Shown here in pieces: positions 20,881 through 32,914 of a stretch of DNA of 64,000 bases (its first letter is position 1; each line of letters begins with the position of its first letter). The position numbers were made by a program, and so were the translations under genes. The notes below the pieces were generated by a model. That model made no database searches and was not told the origin of the DNA. It saw nothing but the letters and a program-made list of their open reading frames with translations. Source of the stretch: Pyrrhosoma nymphula. Its lineage: Eukaryota > Arthropoda > Insecta > Odonata > Coenagrionidae. The stretch covers positions 182,164,386-182,228,385 of the forward strand of contig OY754327.1 in NCBI GenBank assembly GCA_963573305.1, written 5' to 3'.

Positions 20881-23230
20881 AAACTGAATCTCATTTTCCG
20901 AAACTGTGGACATTTAGTTATTTCACGCAAATGCGCCATGGTTAGTGTATCCCCATCGCATCGGTTTGAGAAAAAAAAAAGATTTTGCGTCCTTCCGGTT
21001 CTCATATGGACTTTGCGTACCCATAAATTGTTAAATTACTCAAGAATAAGTTTGTAGTGAAAGTTTCAATTTTGGCGACGTATTCATTTTAAATAATACA
21101 CGAGAAAGAGTTTGATCGGTAAAAGAGTAGGTAAAAATGTGAACAATGTTTTGGGTCAGAAAACTCTAATTAAATTTGTAATTATTCTGTATTTTTTTAA
21201 ATGTTCACGAGAGGTATTGAGAGGTACATAATACATTAACCTTTATATTACTTCTACATTTCCGGTGAATATAGCTCCCAGACAGCAAATATTCCAAACG
21301 TGTCCAAAAGTACTAATGTGCGGCAATAATTCACAAATAAATGTAATGCATACTCTTCAGACAAGGTATGTAGTACCTAGGTACTAGTTTTTGAGTTCAT
21401 AATTGGTTCTTTAAAATGACCGGAAAACCTAGTGAGGACGATTGTGTGTCAGAGTGACGCTGAGCGTTGAGCATTATGGCTACCCTTTCCTTTAGGCTGC
21501 CTTGTCTTCTTTTTGAGCCTTGTTTAAGCCACGCTGCTGTTTCTTTTCACTGCTCACCCGTAAAAATTGTAAAAATAAGAGCGCAAGTCAACACCACAGC
21601 AATTAAAAACTTTTGTTTAAAAATAGTGTTTAAAAATTCTGTTTTCAACCAGTTTTCGAATGCACATGGAGAGTTCTTGAGGTGGTTCCACCGTAAAATG
21701 ACTTAAATGTCATTTTATTCATATTCTGTCTACTTGTAGAAAACGTTGTCCTCTATCTGATATGAACAACAAAATAATACCTTTCCACGCTAATTTATTC
21801 TCTAATTGAACTTGAAATTACATGGTGTTGAATGGAGGAATGAGAGAAACACGAGGAAAAATAGTATTTTTCCATAAAATATAAATTCCATTTTCGCGGA
21901 AAACTGTTTATATGAAGGAGATAATCCAGAGAAATTGAATAAACATGTAATATAGGCATATTACCACCTTATTATTTTAGTTATTAGGGAATTACTGCCG
22001 TAATTGAAGACATTATACGGTAATTCGTGCGTAAGGAAATGGCGCTGAAGTCGGCTCCAATGGCTGGAAAAAAATGCTAATTTAAAATACATTCGTGGAA
22101 TAATCTGCATTTTTTCTACTTTACTTTTGGTTTTCTGTAGGTATCGCATTTCCTCAGCGAAAGCAGGATTTTTTGGACAAAAAATAAAAAAGGTGGAATT
22201 TAGTATTTGTTTTGACTCACACAGTCGCGGCGGAACCTCCTTAATGCTATGTTTTTACTACGAGTGTTAGCGCTCTGGCAGTTTCATTAACTCTTTAGAA
22301 ATCAACGCAACGCAACCCGTTGTTGACACTTTTCCTTGATGCTTTCGGCAAATCCATTAAGAAAGATACCGGGAATCACGCTGATAGATAGTGCTCCTAG
22401 AGTAGTCAGACGACTTAGTCACAGCGACTTATTGTTTTCAAGTTTTTAGTCCATTTTGGCTATTATTAGTTACGTTCATCGCTTTTCTCGGAATTTATTA
22501 ATATCTACGATAGCACCGGAAATGATAAAAAGGCATTAAAACTTATCGTGAAGGTTAGAGGGCTTCTCAGAAACTCAGCGGAAGAATTAATGCCGGAAAG
22601 GGTGATTGGCACTCCATTGAGTGCGTTAATGAGTCACCATTCTTCTAGAGAGGCGAATATTTTTGTCTTTTCATGCGTCGCATCCGGACGGTTGGCACAC
22701 GGTGGCGTCTAGCCGGCCTACCTGTGACGCAAAATCGTGTCCTCTCGGTGGAAAATGACCGTATTTGGGACATTTACGGTTTAACAGGAAGTCTCATTTT
22801 TCCAACTTTACGGAGGCAAGAAAATAACAGATTAAAATTATCTGGGATTCAAATAGCAGGGATTTTGCATAAGGTACTTTTAATTTATAGTCACTTGATT
22901 ATAGGAATTCCAGGGGCCGCTTATTGTGTACAGAGGATCTTTTGTATGCTCTTGTAGAATTTTCGGTAATTATAATCTAAATATTCTAAATAAAAATTAT
23001 AATCTATAATCTAAATCTCATTAGCTTTTTATAGCCTTTTTGATATATATCAATATATGTATATATATAAAACTGATTATATCAGGCCTTACCTCGTGGA
23101 AATTATGGATATCCATGATGAGAAAAAAACCTTTGTTATTTCCACAAAACTTTATTACGCTGGCACGACGAGCGTTTCACCACACTGTGGCATACTCATG
23201 TGCATTTATCGGTAAGTTGGGTGGGAATAT
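20881..23230. other. AT-rich non-coding stretch with a moderately GC patch
   Basis: 22540-22780 is less AT-rich, with GGTGATTGGCACTCCATTGA and GTTAATGAGTCACC-like sequence that could be regulatory. An AT-rich microsatellite-like TATATATCAATATATG run lies at about 23042-23068. No coding sequence is recognised. Confidence 0.45.
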
Positions 23231-23234
23231 ATAG

Positions 23235-23480
23235 CCTGGGCTTATGCTGAGGAAAGGAGAGGGAGCGGGGGGGAAGGGGGAGGGGAAAGGATTTCCGTTA
23301 AGTTTAAAAATGAGTACCAAAGAGGCTATGGGTTTCTCGGAAGACTGCTAGGCGACTCCGATGGCTGGGGGTTAGGGGTGGGGCGGAGTGTTTAGAGGGG
23401 GTTTCTAGATGTGTGCGGGGGGTTGCAATGGGGGGGGGGAGGGTGTGAGAAGAGGTGCATGGTGTAGGAGGATTTGGGGA
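23235..23480. repeat. G-rich tract
   Basis: GGGAG and poly-G runs, including nine consecutive G near 23432, with quadruplex potential. It is of the same type as the other G-rich islands but without a matching C-rich partner beside it. Confidence 0.6.
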
Positions 23481-23870
23481 CCAAGCGCTTTAAAAACCGC
23501 CATGACCACCCTCTTGAAGAGGAAAGGTCTAATTACCTCTAACAGATAAATATAATACACAACATTTTATTATAACCTATTAACATATTTATATACATTG
23601 ATTTTTTGAGATACTGTGGCCTGAATTTGTAGTCTTCCATTATCCTGCTCGAGTTTTGAAAATATTGTGCAGCAGTTAGTTGTATTTCGGATTCTGTTCT
23701 GGGCCGTTTTCTTTACTATCAATAATCGTCGATATGAGGAGTAATGTACTACAGCTCTTAACTCCATTTTATTATCAGTCACCAGAGTATTTCTTGATTT
23801 CTCATCGCTCATAATTTGCTTGATGTACGAGTCGTATTCTACTCATGCCACCAACTACTGTGAAATTTAT
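23481..23870. other. Non-coding stretch
   Basis: An 80-codon minus-strand ORF at 23570-23812 matches nothing I know. No other feature. Confidence 0.45.
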
Positions 23871-23879
23871 TTTTGAATA

Positions 23880-24105
23880 AACTTGACAGGGACAGGCTTC
23901 ACTTCGTAGAAGTTCATTATGTTAGTATTCATGGTTAATTAAAATACTTAGTACATTTCATCAAAATTTTTATTTGTACGATGCGTTTCACCGATTTACG
24001 GCATCGTCAGGCACAGAAAGTACCTGAAGATGCCGTAAATCAGTGAAACTCGTCGTACAAATAAAAATTCGAAGAAAATTACTATGTTTTTGAATTCATC
24101 ATTTA
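23880..24105. repeat. Foldback repeat C with the most complete hammerhead-like arms
   Basis: Arms meet near 24015. Minus-strand left arm: GTGC, CTGACGA (complement of 24004-24010), T, GCCG, TAAAT, CGGT, GAAA (complement of 23986-23989), CGCATC, GTAC, AATAAA (complement of 23969-23974). Plus-strand right arm: GTAC (24020-24023), CTGAAGA (24024-24030), T, GCCG (24032-24035), TAAAT, CAGT (24041-24044), GAAA (24045-24048), CTCGTC, GTAC (24055-24058), AATAAA (24060-24065). Stem I (GTRC/GTAC) and stem II (GCCG/CGGT) both form. The left outer arm (23880-23909) matches the right outer arm of foldback B at 27 of 30 positions. The ribozyme role is inferred. Confidence 0.68.
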
Positions 24106-24835
24106 TTTTTTGATTCGATCTTTTCAGTCTGTAGGCACAAGGGGACTGAACGTCTGGGCTGTGAACTTCCGTTTTGAACGGGCCGGGATGGGCCTTACGC
24201 ACGCGTACTTGAAATAAAATATAAGGAGAAAGGGGGAAATCAATAAGGGAATGAAATAAACGAGAAAGGTCAAGAACGGGACGATTAAAGGGAGAAATAA
24301 AAATGAAAAGTAAAATCTTACTCCCGCTTGCCTTTCACCTCAATAATCCGACACCTCCGCCCCAACTGACTCGCGCTGACGCGAACGAAAAAAGCCGCGA
24401 TGACTCCTTCGACTCCTTTCACAAGAAAAACTGAAGACTGTTTTCACGGCGCTCTCTCGCTGCAACAAACACACACACAAAACAAAACCTATACAAAATG
24501 CAAGGCGGGAGTAGGCAAGGGAGGAAGAAACTTGGGAAAACCAATGACAGAAAAATGAAAATAAAAACATGTCAGTCCCGGCCTAAACACAGGCCAGGCA
24601 AATTATTTTTCCTTTGTGGAATTCTGCACTTAAGCGCACTTGCGTGTGACTTTGTAAATGTTACAATGTGGCTAGTCACGGTCGCGGCATCCACAAATTC
24701 GTCAAAAGACCGAAAACCTAATTGTTTTCCACTTTCACCTCGCGGACGGTGGCGTCAAACGGACTTTTTGGACTGCGTCTTTGACATCATATGTCCGGCA
24801 GTCCTGAACAACTTGTTCCTTTAAAGCCATCTAAA
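24106..24835. other. Mixed non-coding stretch
   Basis: A short (CA)n-like run lies near 24466-24480. ORFs on both strands in 24340-24824 are unrecognised. Confidence 0.4.
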
Positions 24836-24837
24836 TC

Positions 24838-24925
24838 CACAGCTTCGGTAGATTAACTGGCTAAAGCAGTCGACGCGATATCGAGGGATGCGGGATCTAG
24901 TCCCGATCAAGGCGAGTGAATATTA
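24838..24925 (+). mobile_element. tRNA-like head, probable SINE fragment
   Basis: ACTGGCTAAAGCAGTCGACG (A-box-like) is followed about 30 nt later by GGGATCTAGTCCCG (B-box-like, degenerate). The spacing fits an internal polymerase III promoter. It cannot fold into a convincing tRNA cloverleaf, so a decayed SINE is more likely than a tRNA gene. Confidence 0.5.
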
Positions 24926-25955
24926 CTCTGTGGAATTTAGTACCCAACCCTGTTTACCTTTGATTATTCAACATGAAGCTATAGAAGAATATTTTCTCCA
25001 ATCATTATAGTCATTGTCAATACCATCTTGTTTCTGTTAATTCATTTTTAAGGACATCAACGTTGGAAAATCTGAGGCATGTTTGAGATTTCTTCGAAAA
25101 TTTCTCCAATAAAACTTTCGAGGATTAAATTTGTTATGAACCCGTGTCATGCAACCACGCAAAGTGCCGACTGGGAAATATTTTTGGAATATCACTATCA
25201 AAAAAACAATCAATATTGGTCCAAGAAAACGCCTTTGCTCTTTATACTAAATTGGTCTCAGGTATTTGGATTCATCCTTATTCCTTTTGATGCCAATGTT
25301 ATGTCCTCTGGCTTGCGTGGTTTCTTTTGTATAAGGTGTCGTGATTGATACCTTTTGGGAGACTATGTTAAGCTTATTTTTTATCATAGACTGTCGGAAG
25401 GTGGAAAAATAGTATCTTAACAGTGCAGTGAATTTGTTATCACTATTTATTTATTTTCTAAAAATAATCGACCATTTTCTACCATTCTAAAGGTCAAACT
25501 TCCTTCTAAGATATTATCATGGTTAATGAGATCGAAAGAGAAATTATTTCACATTTTGTTCCGGAAAAAGAGTTAATTATAATTTGAATCAATTACAGCT
25601 CCATATAAAACTAATTTATTAGATTTGTATCATGCCACATTTTATGTGGTCAATTAGTGCCATGTTGCATGTCAAAGTACGTAAAGGTATTCAAGGATTT
25701 GGAGGTAGTTACGTAGAACATATATCTGCAATACGGCTTCGCTCTCAAGAGTGGCGGGTTGCGTTGTGACTACTTTACTAGGCGCCACCCCTTACCAGAT
25801 GTCACACTTCAGCCTGTTAGATTGTGAATGGTGAACTACCGATCTGGAAGCTATGATTTATGCGTCAAACATGATTTCATGGAGTTATGGTCAAACATAC
25901 CTTTGCATAGCATTGCATGCCATATACGGCTCTATCATACTGGACTCATAACAAG
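24926..25955. other. AT-rich non-coding stretch
   Basis: No supportable feature. 25735-25830 is slightly GC-richer. Confidence 0.45.
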
Positions 25956-25959
25956 TATG

Positions 25960-26046
25960 CATTGCTGTGTAAGTTGGTGAATACTCACCCCCTGCCACAC
26001 ACCCCTGAGGTGGCTTGCAGGGTATTTTGTAGATGTAGATGTAGAT
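25960..26046 (+). mobile_element. Second 3' end of the 1.2-1.87 kb non-LTR family
   Basis: CCCTGC (25990-25995) pairs with GCAGGG (26017-26022), CACC (26000-26003) pairs with GGTG (26009-26012), and TAGATG units follow (26029-26046). Aligned with the copy at 1810-1868, both stems carry paired changes that keep base pairing. Only the last 80-90 bp are recognisable, so the copy is severely 5'-truncated or its upstream part has decayed. Confidence 0.8.
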
Positions 26047-26930
26047 ATGCATAAGTTCGTTTGTCCTACAAAGTTCTTCATATCATCAAATTACCTACAT
26101 TTATTATGAAATTCCCCTTATTTTCCTCACTCTTCCGTGTTTATCCAACCCTTGTTACTCTTTCCAACGTTCCGCAACCTTCTCATTTAAATTTAAAGGG
26201 TTTATTAAAATATTTATATTCAAGTTTATTGATCAACAGGAAGTGATTTCATTAAATGAGAGCCTTAATAATGTGAGACCTGTTATGAGGGAGTGATTTG
26301 GAAGGCTTATCATATTTAACCCTTGATATCGATGTTATGGCTTTCTCTATCACGCATGTAGCTGTACATGAGTGCTTCCAGAAATTTTCTTAACCTCGCC
26401 ACTTTAACGAGGTACGCAGTTAATGGTATCTCATATTAGGGTTTTTTGTGTCCATCCCAGCTTACTTACAACTTGCAAACGTAGTGAGATCGCTCCTTTT
26501 GGCACGTTCAGAAAGGAGAGTGTGTTTTACACGCTGTTTTTTGTGTTCTTAAGTCTCATGAATTCCTTCTTTATGGATTGAAAGCCAGGAAAAAGAGCCG
26601 AAGAGGTGTTTTAAGCTTTTGATTTTAGGACCAACCCTGTGATCCATAACAGTTATCCCTTTGGAGAGCACATAAGGGTGTCTTTTTCGTGAAACAAACT
26701 CTATGGGATATGCATTAGGAAACAGTGACATTGGCAAACTAAAAAATATGACCTGCTCCAAAATATAATCGCTTAACTACTCCAATTTGTGAGATTCTTC
26801 ATCTATAACATGTGTCATTACATAGGTGCAAAAAATACGTTCTCAGTGGACTTTACTCCGAGACGGAGTTGAATATAGAATTCGAAAATCACGTAAATCA
26901 CCTTCCTTGTAGGAATGCTGATATGTCTCG
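26047..26930. other. AT-rich non-coding stretch
   Basis: No supportable feature. Confidence 0.45.
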
Positions 26931-26939
26931 GAGAACGAT

Positions 26940-27240
26940 GAGTGATGTCCGTCATAAATCTTTCTCTTGGGGCGAGCGCGACAGTATTCCCCGTCATTCA
27001 CTTTGGTGGAGGGGAAGAAGAGTGGAACGGAACTCTGGAATGCAGTATCGCGCGCACTCACCGCAGCGTCCTCGGCGACACCGGCCTCTGCGACCGCGCG
27101 GCCGTCACCACCGTCCCCTCGGCGGACCATCCATCCCTCGGCCGGCCATCTCGCGGTCGCCGAGTCGCGAGACGAGCGCTCTTTTCGTCGAGTCTCTCAC
27201 TTGTCATTTTTTCTTTCGTCTGCTGGATTTAACTACTACT
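26940..27240. promoter_or_regulatory. CpG-rich block, candidate promoter or cryptic exon
   Basis: 27045-27200 is densely CpG (for example CGCGCGCACTCACCGCAGCG). All three plus-strand frames stay open for more than 90 codons here, a sign of composition and not proof of coding. The 189-codon frame ending at 27381 is Arg/His/Pro-rich and matches no family known to me. A transcription start region is possible. Confidence 0.3.
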
Positions 27241-28640
27241 CCCAGCCCTGGAGGTATGAGTACCACCATAGGAACGACCACGAAAGCAATTGTATGCGTG
27301 TGTATTTGCCTAAAGATAAGTTACCGGCAAGCTATCCAGGGTATCCAGGGTACAAGGGTATCCAGGATTATCTGTCTCTGATGTACTGCTATTAAGTTCT
27401 TGATTGATTTTCTTTCTTAATTATTGCTTAGAAGTATGCATTTCTGTTATGTGGAACATTATCAAGTTGACGAGCAGGAACATAAAAGGGAGACTTTCTG
27501 AGATTAAAAAAAAATATTTTTCTTGATAAAAGAATTGCATATTTTGTGTTCATTCGCTGCCCATGACACGTGCGTTGCGGGCTTGCAGTAAATCAGAGTG
27601 TCCGTGAGTAAACCATTTATAACTTGATCCGTAACAGTTAAGTACTGTCACTGTGGCCGTTGAGCTGACGTGAGTGATGAAGTTACGTTTCATTCATTAA
27701 CTTTGCGTTCTGCAGACCTCGTTTGTGTCATAGCGTGATGTGGACTATTATGTCATTAGTATTTCATGAGAAACTCATAGTGCTCATTTTTCCATTTAAG
27801 TGTACAGTGTAAATGGTTACCTATGAAGCTCATATAATATATCATTAATATTGATAACATATTACTTAGAAAGTGAATCTATCACTGAAGTCAAAAATTC
27901 ATGATATACAGTGATGATTTTCTGATAACTTACTTTTGACTCCCCAATATAATCCACTCGAAAGTTGGTTTGAATGATAAAGCTATGGTTCTCCTCATTA
28001 TAAACTCAAAGAGAGTTTAAAATACACAAATTCCTTTCCTTGAACAACCGGTAGTTTCTCACGAAGGTCTGACATCTTGAAAATGCCCCTACAAGGATTT
28101 AAGGAGTGAAGATCTATAGTAGCTTCGCCCGTATTTTAACCCATGGACACTTTCCCGTTACCGAAAGGTTTGATCGCTGGAAAATTCAAAGAAAAATGTC
28201 TTTATAATATATTGGTCAATACTAAGATTATTCAAGTTCCCTCTCCCACCTGACCCCGGCGGGATATTACGCGATAGTAACTTAGGTGGAACCAACTCGA
28301 TGAGATGGACAACGCGTTAATTTCACTGCAGAACAAAATTGCATTTTGGTTTGTTTATAAGTGCAGGGAGAGAGATTTTTTAACTGAGAACTTCATACGT
28401 TTATATGTATCAATTGTCATCGTGCAATTTAGGTTTGTATACATGAAATGACGCCTCAGATTGATGGGAAAGTTATGACAGTCATGACGCTAGGAGTGGG
28501 GAGTATTTAAGGGTGAAGTGGTATCAGCCTGCTGTCGCCAAAAGACGGCCAGAAGACCACGCGTTAATGTTACATCCAACGTGACTGACGGATCACTCTA
28601 ACTGAAATGCTCTTATCTAGGCTCTTAAGTACGGGAGAAT
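27241..28640. other. AT-rich non-coding stretch
   Basis: A short TATCCAGG repeat lies at about 27334-27367 (three near copies). Nothing else supportable. Confidence 0.45.
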
Positions 28641-28740
28641 TGGGATCGGCTTATCACTGAAATATATCTACCACCGTCTGCACTTGAACCTGGATCCTGC
28701 TCATGGCCAACAATCTAGCTACCATCCCAACATAACCCCT
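28640..28740 (-). mobile_element. tRNA-derived SINE head, minus strand
   Basis: Minus strand reads GATGGTAGCTAGATTGTTGG (A-box-like), then CCAGGTTCAAGTGCAG (B-box), then GGTAGATATATTTCAGTGAT and CCGATCCC. The order after the B-box (TAGAT...CCGATCCC) parallels the SINE at 60.72 kb. The body beyond that is not recognisable. Confidence 0.55.
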
Positions 28741-28957
28741 TCTATCCTTTGGGTAACCTAGCCAAATAATAATTAATACCCACCAACGAGCCCATTCATT
28801 AATACTCATGTTTACAGAATTATTTGCATAGTAGTCACCGCAATTTAACTTATGATGTTTATCTGCCTGGCTGAACACTTGCGGTCGTATTAGCAGATTC
28901 CTTAGTAAACTACTATCAGCATAGTAGCGCACTAACTAGTTGCCAACCAACAAAATG

Positions 28958-30755
28958 GTATTCATAGACCACTACTAAGCTTAGCAGCGCTAAGTGTGCT
29001 ACTATTTTAGCAGCTGTTTCTTAAATACCTTCCCACCTTATTTAGAAGCACTACCAAATATGGCGGCCTGTAACAAACGATCCACCTCGGATGATACACT
29101 AGCCATAACGGAGATTTTGTACAAAAATACCGCAGATACCGGAAGAGTTGTTTTTCTTAAGTCTGGTTGATGTGGTGTATGGTAACTGAACATGTTAATT
29201 ATTTGATCTGACGACGTGTTTTGGTACACAGTTGTGCTATAAGAGGATTTTATTCAACGAAAGTGAGAGTTAGTGAGGTGATATCTGTAGTTTCAAGCAA
29301 CGGAAAATGCTTACCATCACTTTTACTTCCCATTTAATTAGTTCTAGCCGCACACCGTAGTAAATTCGTAAGTGTGTGATGACTGTTTCTCAGGATGCCA
29401 ACTTTATTTTGAAATTCCTCGGGCTATAGTGCTGTTCATATATGAAATAATAATACTACGATCATATAGCGCTTTTTTATAGAATGCATTTTGGAGGAAG
29501 CCTCATAAACAATTTGCAAGTTTATATTAGTTACCGTAGCTATTGCCAAAAGTGAGGTGCTTCCATGCTTCAGAGTAATTAACCCGAGAATACAACTACT
29601 CTTATGTTGTAGAAAATATGTATATTTTATTGATATTTAGACGTACGATTGTTTTATTATTGAATTGTAAGCATTTCGCATATGTAATAATTATAATTAC
29701 AAGTATGTTTACATTCTGCTGTAAATTCATATTTCGTTTCACTGTTGTTTTTTTGGTTTTAGAGCGTTCTTATGGTTCATATTGTTGTGAAAGAAAGCTA
29801 TTTTCAGTGCTTCAGCAGTTTATAGCATTTTCTTTTGTGTTATGTTCTCCCTAGTGGGGAGGTGAAATAAGTTTCGCTTTATTTTGTGCTCGAAAATGAT
29901 TAGTGAAGGGACAAATATCCTGATTAAATCGTGAGATTTTCTGCTGTACAGTATGCAAGTTCACTTAACGTTTTAATGGTGAAGGACAAGCCTGAGAATG
30001 TGAAATCTGTTCCATTTTCAGTGTAAATGACAGTTAGCCATTTACTTTTGGCTAATATTTTCCTCCATATTTCGCATCCCGTTGTCAATAATGTTGTTCC
30101 TCATCCATTTACGAATCGAATAAAGAAGATTACCTCCGACAATCATCATCCAAAAGAAACCTTTTTCGAGATTTCATAGAAAACAGCCCAATCAGAGAAA
30201 CTAAATATTGCGGAGACACTACCAAAGGATATCAATTGTATATTTATACCTCAAGTAGGTATGTTAATTTATATTTGACTGTGGTTTATAAATTAAAGGC
30301 GGTAAAAAGCGAAAAGTGTTGTATTCGCGCACTTATGTATTAAAATACGATTGAAAACATATTTCAAAATGGAAATTAGCCACGTATATTGTCTCAGACA
30401 ATGGGAAAAGTATGTATTTATTCCTTATGTAGTATAATTACGATGGCCTTTCATTAATTGATTCAATTGGTATTTATTGAAGTACTTTAAATGAACATGG
30501 TTAATGCATTTCATAAGAATTCACGTACAAGGAAGCCAGTAACAGTGTTGCCAAGCATTGATAATTTGTTTTCAGTGCGGTCGCTACTTAAAATTATATA
30601 CTCCTCTACGATAGTGGTGATAGTAGCGTTAGTAGCTCCTAATGGCTAACCGGAAAGGATCCATAAATATTTTTATTAGTATAAGACTAAGCGCTCTTAG
30701 TAGCCGACTAAGTTTGTCACCTTACTAGGGCGTTTTAGCAGAAATCTATGAATAC
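28958..30755. mobile_element. Possible DNA transposon relic bounded by GTATTCATAGA inverted ends
   Basis: GTATTCATAGA (28958-28968) and its complement (30745-30755) face each other about 1.8 kb apart. Each is followed inward by similar CTAAG/AGCGCT-type sequence (28976-28993 and about 30684-30700). An 11-bp match alone can be chance; the shared inner motif is what makes it worth listing. No transposase frame is visible between the ends. Alternatively these are two unrelated half-copies of one MITE family. Confidence 0.3.
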
Positions 30756-30779
30756 GGCCGTTGTCATCCGATATTGACT

Positions 30780-32000
30780 AGACGCGGCCGAACTGAAACA
30801 CTCCTTGCCTAAATGTTTCCTCGACAGATGGAGTTATTGCAGATGCAGCCGATTGGAGGGAAGGGGGGTGAAGGGGACGCCATCCCTTCCTCTGTCTTGC
30901 ACCCTCCGCCCGCCCCGTCCTCCCTCGCATCCTCGCGCCTCCATCCTCGCGAGAGTGAAGGATCCTTCGCCGGGAAATGATCAGCGGATCTCGAGGAGAG
31001 CATGGCGACCCTCGTCCCGTTGCCCGGAGGGAAAGGGGGAGGGAGGGAGGGAGGAGGAAGGGTGGAGAGGGGAAGGATCGGTCTTCTTGCTTTACTTCTC
31101 CCTCCACTCTCATATATGGTTCGGGCGCACCGGGAGGAGGTGGAGAGGGGAGAAGAGGAGGAGATCACGGAGAGGGGAAGAGAAAAGAAAGAGTGTAAAT
31201 AAAACATTTTACCGAATCCAGTTTTAAAAGGAAAAGGGAATGAAAAAGTATTGTTTAGTTTTTTTGTCTTCTATTTCTCTCTCTCTCTTCCCGGCGCATT
31301 TTGCGAACCGATGGAATTTCGCAGAATTCGGATCGCATTCCGACCCGCAGTGGTTTTCCGCGGGGCATCCTGGGAATGCTCTCTCGTGGCGAGAGGGTTT
31401 TTCTAAGGTGGGGGAGGGGAGGGGAGTAGGAGGGGGTTGGTCGTGATAGAAGGGTTGTGCGATGGTGAGAGGGGGAAGAAGGGGGGATAGGGGTTGGCGA
31501 TTGTGGTTGGGGGTTACGCGGACTGGTTTCTTCTCCTTGATTCGGAAAAGGGTAGATCATAAGAGGGGGATGAGGGTGGGAGGGAGGGAGATGGAGGGGA
31601 GGGGAGGGGTGGGGTAAAGAAAAGGAAGGGACGGAGGGCATGGAAGGACGAAGGGGACACGCCCGGGCGCGGCCGTCGCGAGCGTCTGGACAGACGGACT
31701 GCAGTCACTCACTCACTCCAGGTAAACCCGTCCAATCACAATGACTCGATAAATAATGGTGCGGGACGGGAAGACGGCGACGGACGCTGCTTGGTGAGGG
31801 GGCGAGGGGAGAGGGGTGGTGGGGAGGTGGGAGGAGGAGGGGGTGGTGGAGGAAGTGGAGGAGGAGGGTGTGCAGAGTTAGTTGAGCGCATCTCCGGTGG
31901 AGGGCGCGGGTGGAGGGGGGACGGAGGGGGTGGAGGTCGGCGTAACTCTTCATCTTCGGAAGTCGCGGAAATGAGCGAAGGAGGGAGTTGGGAGGGATAT
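30780..32000. other. Strand-asymmetric GC islands
   Basis: 30840-30960 is mixed CpG/CT-rich, 31015-31195 is GA-rich, 31400-31640 is G-rich, and 31790-31940 is GGT/GGA-rich with near-perfect GGAGGN repeats. Overlapping ORFs up to 159 codons are Gly/Arg- or Pro/Ser-rich artefacts. No coding exon is recognised. A core-promoter role is possible but no motif decides it. Confidence 0.5.
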
Positions 32001-32400
32001 GCCAACTTTTTAATTTTCTCCCATCGATTTGATGAAGTTGATTCTCTTGCGGGTTTTGACTGCTATCCTGTAAAATACTATCAGTGGTGACTGCATGTGG
32101 ATTCAAAGTGTAAACAGGACTATCGTCGTCAGACATTTTACGAAGTGACTTGCGGCAGGATTCTCCGCTTCGCGACGCTCTCATAGAAGCTACTAGGGTT
32201 GATTACCGTTACATATGCTGAAAATTGTGTTTGTAATTTTCGAATACGTATTTATGAGCTTTATCTTGTGGAATACTCTCATCAAGGTATTCTAACTACT
32301 TGGCAGGAGTGGAAAAAAACCTTCGCATCGCAGCAGTATTCATATTTTGAGAGGCACGCTGTAATGAATTGCACGGCATGAGATTGGCGTCAGTCCTCCT
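32001..32400. other. Non-coding stretch
   Basis: No supportable feature. Confidence 0.4.
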
Positions 32401-32404
32401 GGAA

Positions 32405-32560
32405 GACGACCGCCGTTGCCAGAGGATGTTAGCGCTCCTGCCTGGCAACACAAAGGTTTTGGGTTTGGATCACATTTCGGACATTTTGTTGTCAATGGCT
32501 TAAGGTTTTGGTTCCTACTCGGTTTGAAGGTGCAATAAAATCTTAGAATCAGGGCACCTA
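32405..32560 (+). mobile_element. tRNA-derived SINE, decayed, same family as 37.67 kb
   Basis: The head GATGTTAGCGCTCCTGCCTG, then GGCAACACAAAGG, then GGGTTTGGATCAC aligns with the head at 37.68-37.74 kb (GTAACGTCCTCGCCTGCCAA, CCCAAAGG, GGGTTCGAGTCAC). The element ends near GCAATAAAATC (about 32532-32542). B-box substitutions suggest an old copy. Confidence 0.55.
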
Positions 32561-32910
32561 TGAACCAAAGTCCACCGTTACCCCCTGATGGAAAGCAACT
32601 ATGTGGAGAATATCAATATTGCTCATGGTTCTTTCTCAGGGAACAATTCTAGAATGTTTGTAATTCATTAAGTCTCCTCAGATGAAATGCATACTCATCT
32701 TTGTATTATCCATCCAATGCGGTATCGAATGCACGAACTGCGTAAGGAACTATCAAAGATTCTGCCAAGCTCCGGTAATTTTAGATCCTCTCGGAAAAAC
32801 TGCCAAAGATTCCTTCGCAGCATAGTTTTTAATTTCACGAGTAGGTATATTATTTTGAGAAAAAATAGTATTAGAATGCTTATAAGCTAATTATTTTAGA
32901 TTGCCGGTTG
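32561..32910. other. AT-rich non-coding stretch
   Basis: No supportable feature. Confidence 0.4.
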
Positions 32911-32914
32911 CCTG

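Noticed and set aside
24838..24925. Functional tRNA gene
   Set aside because: A- and B-box-like sequences exist but acceptor and anticodon stems do not pair; a SINE head is the simpler reading.
26812..27381. 189-codon plus-strand ORF over the CpG block
   Set aside because: All three plus frames are open there, so it is compositional; Arg/His/Pro-rich and unlike any family I know. Kept only as a regulatory candidate.
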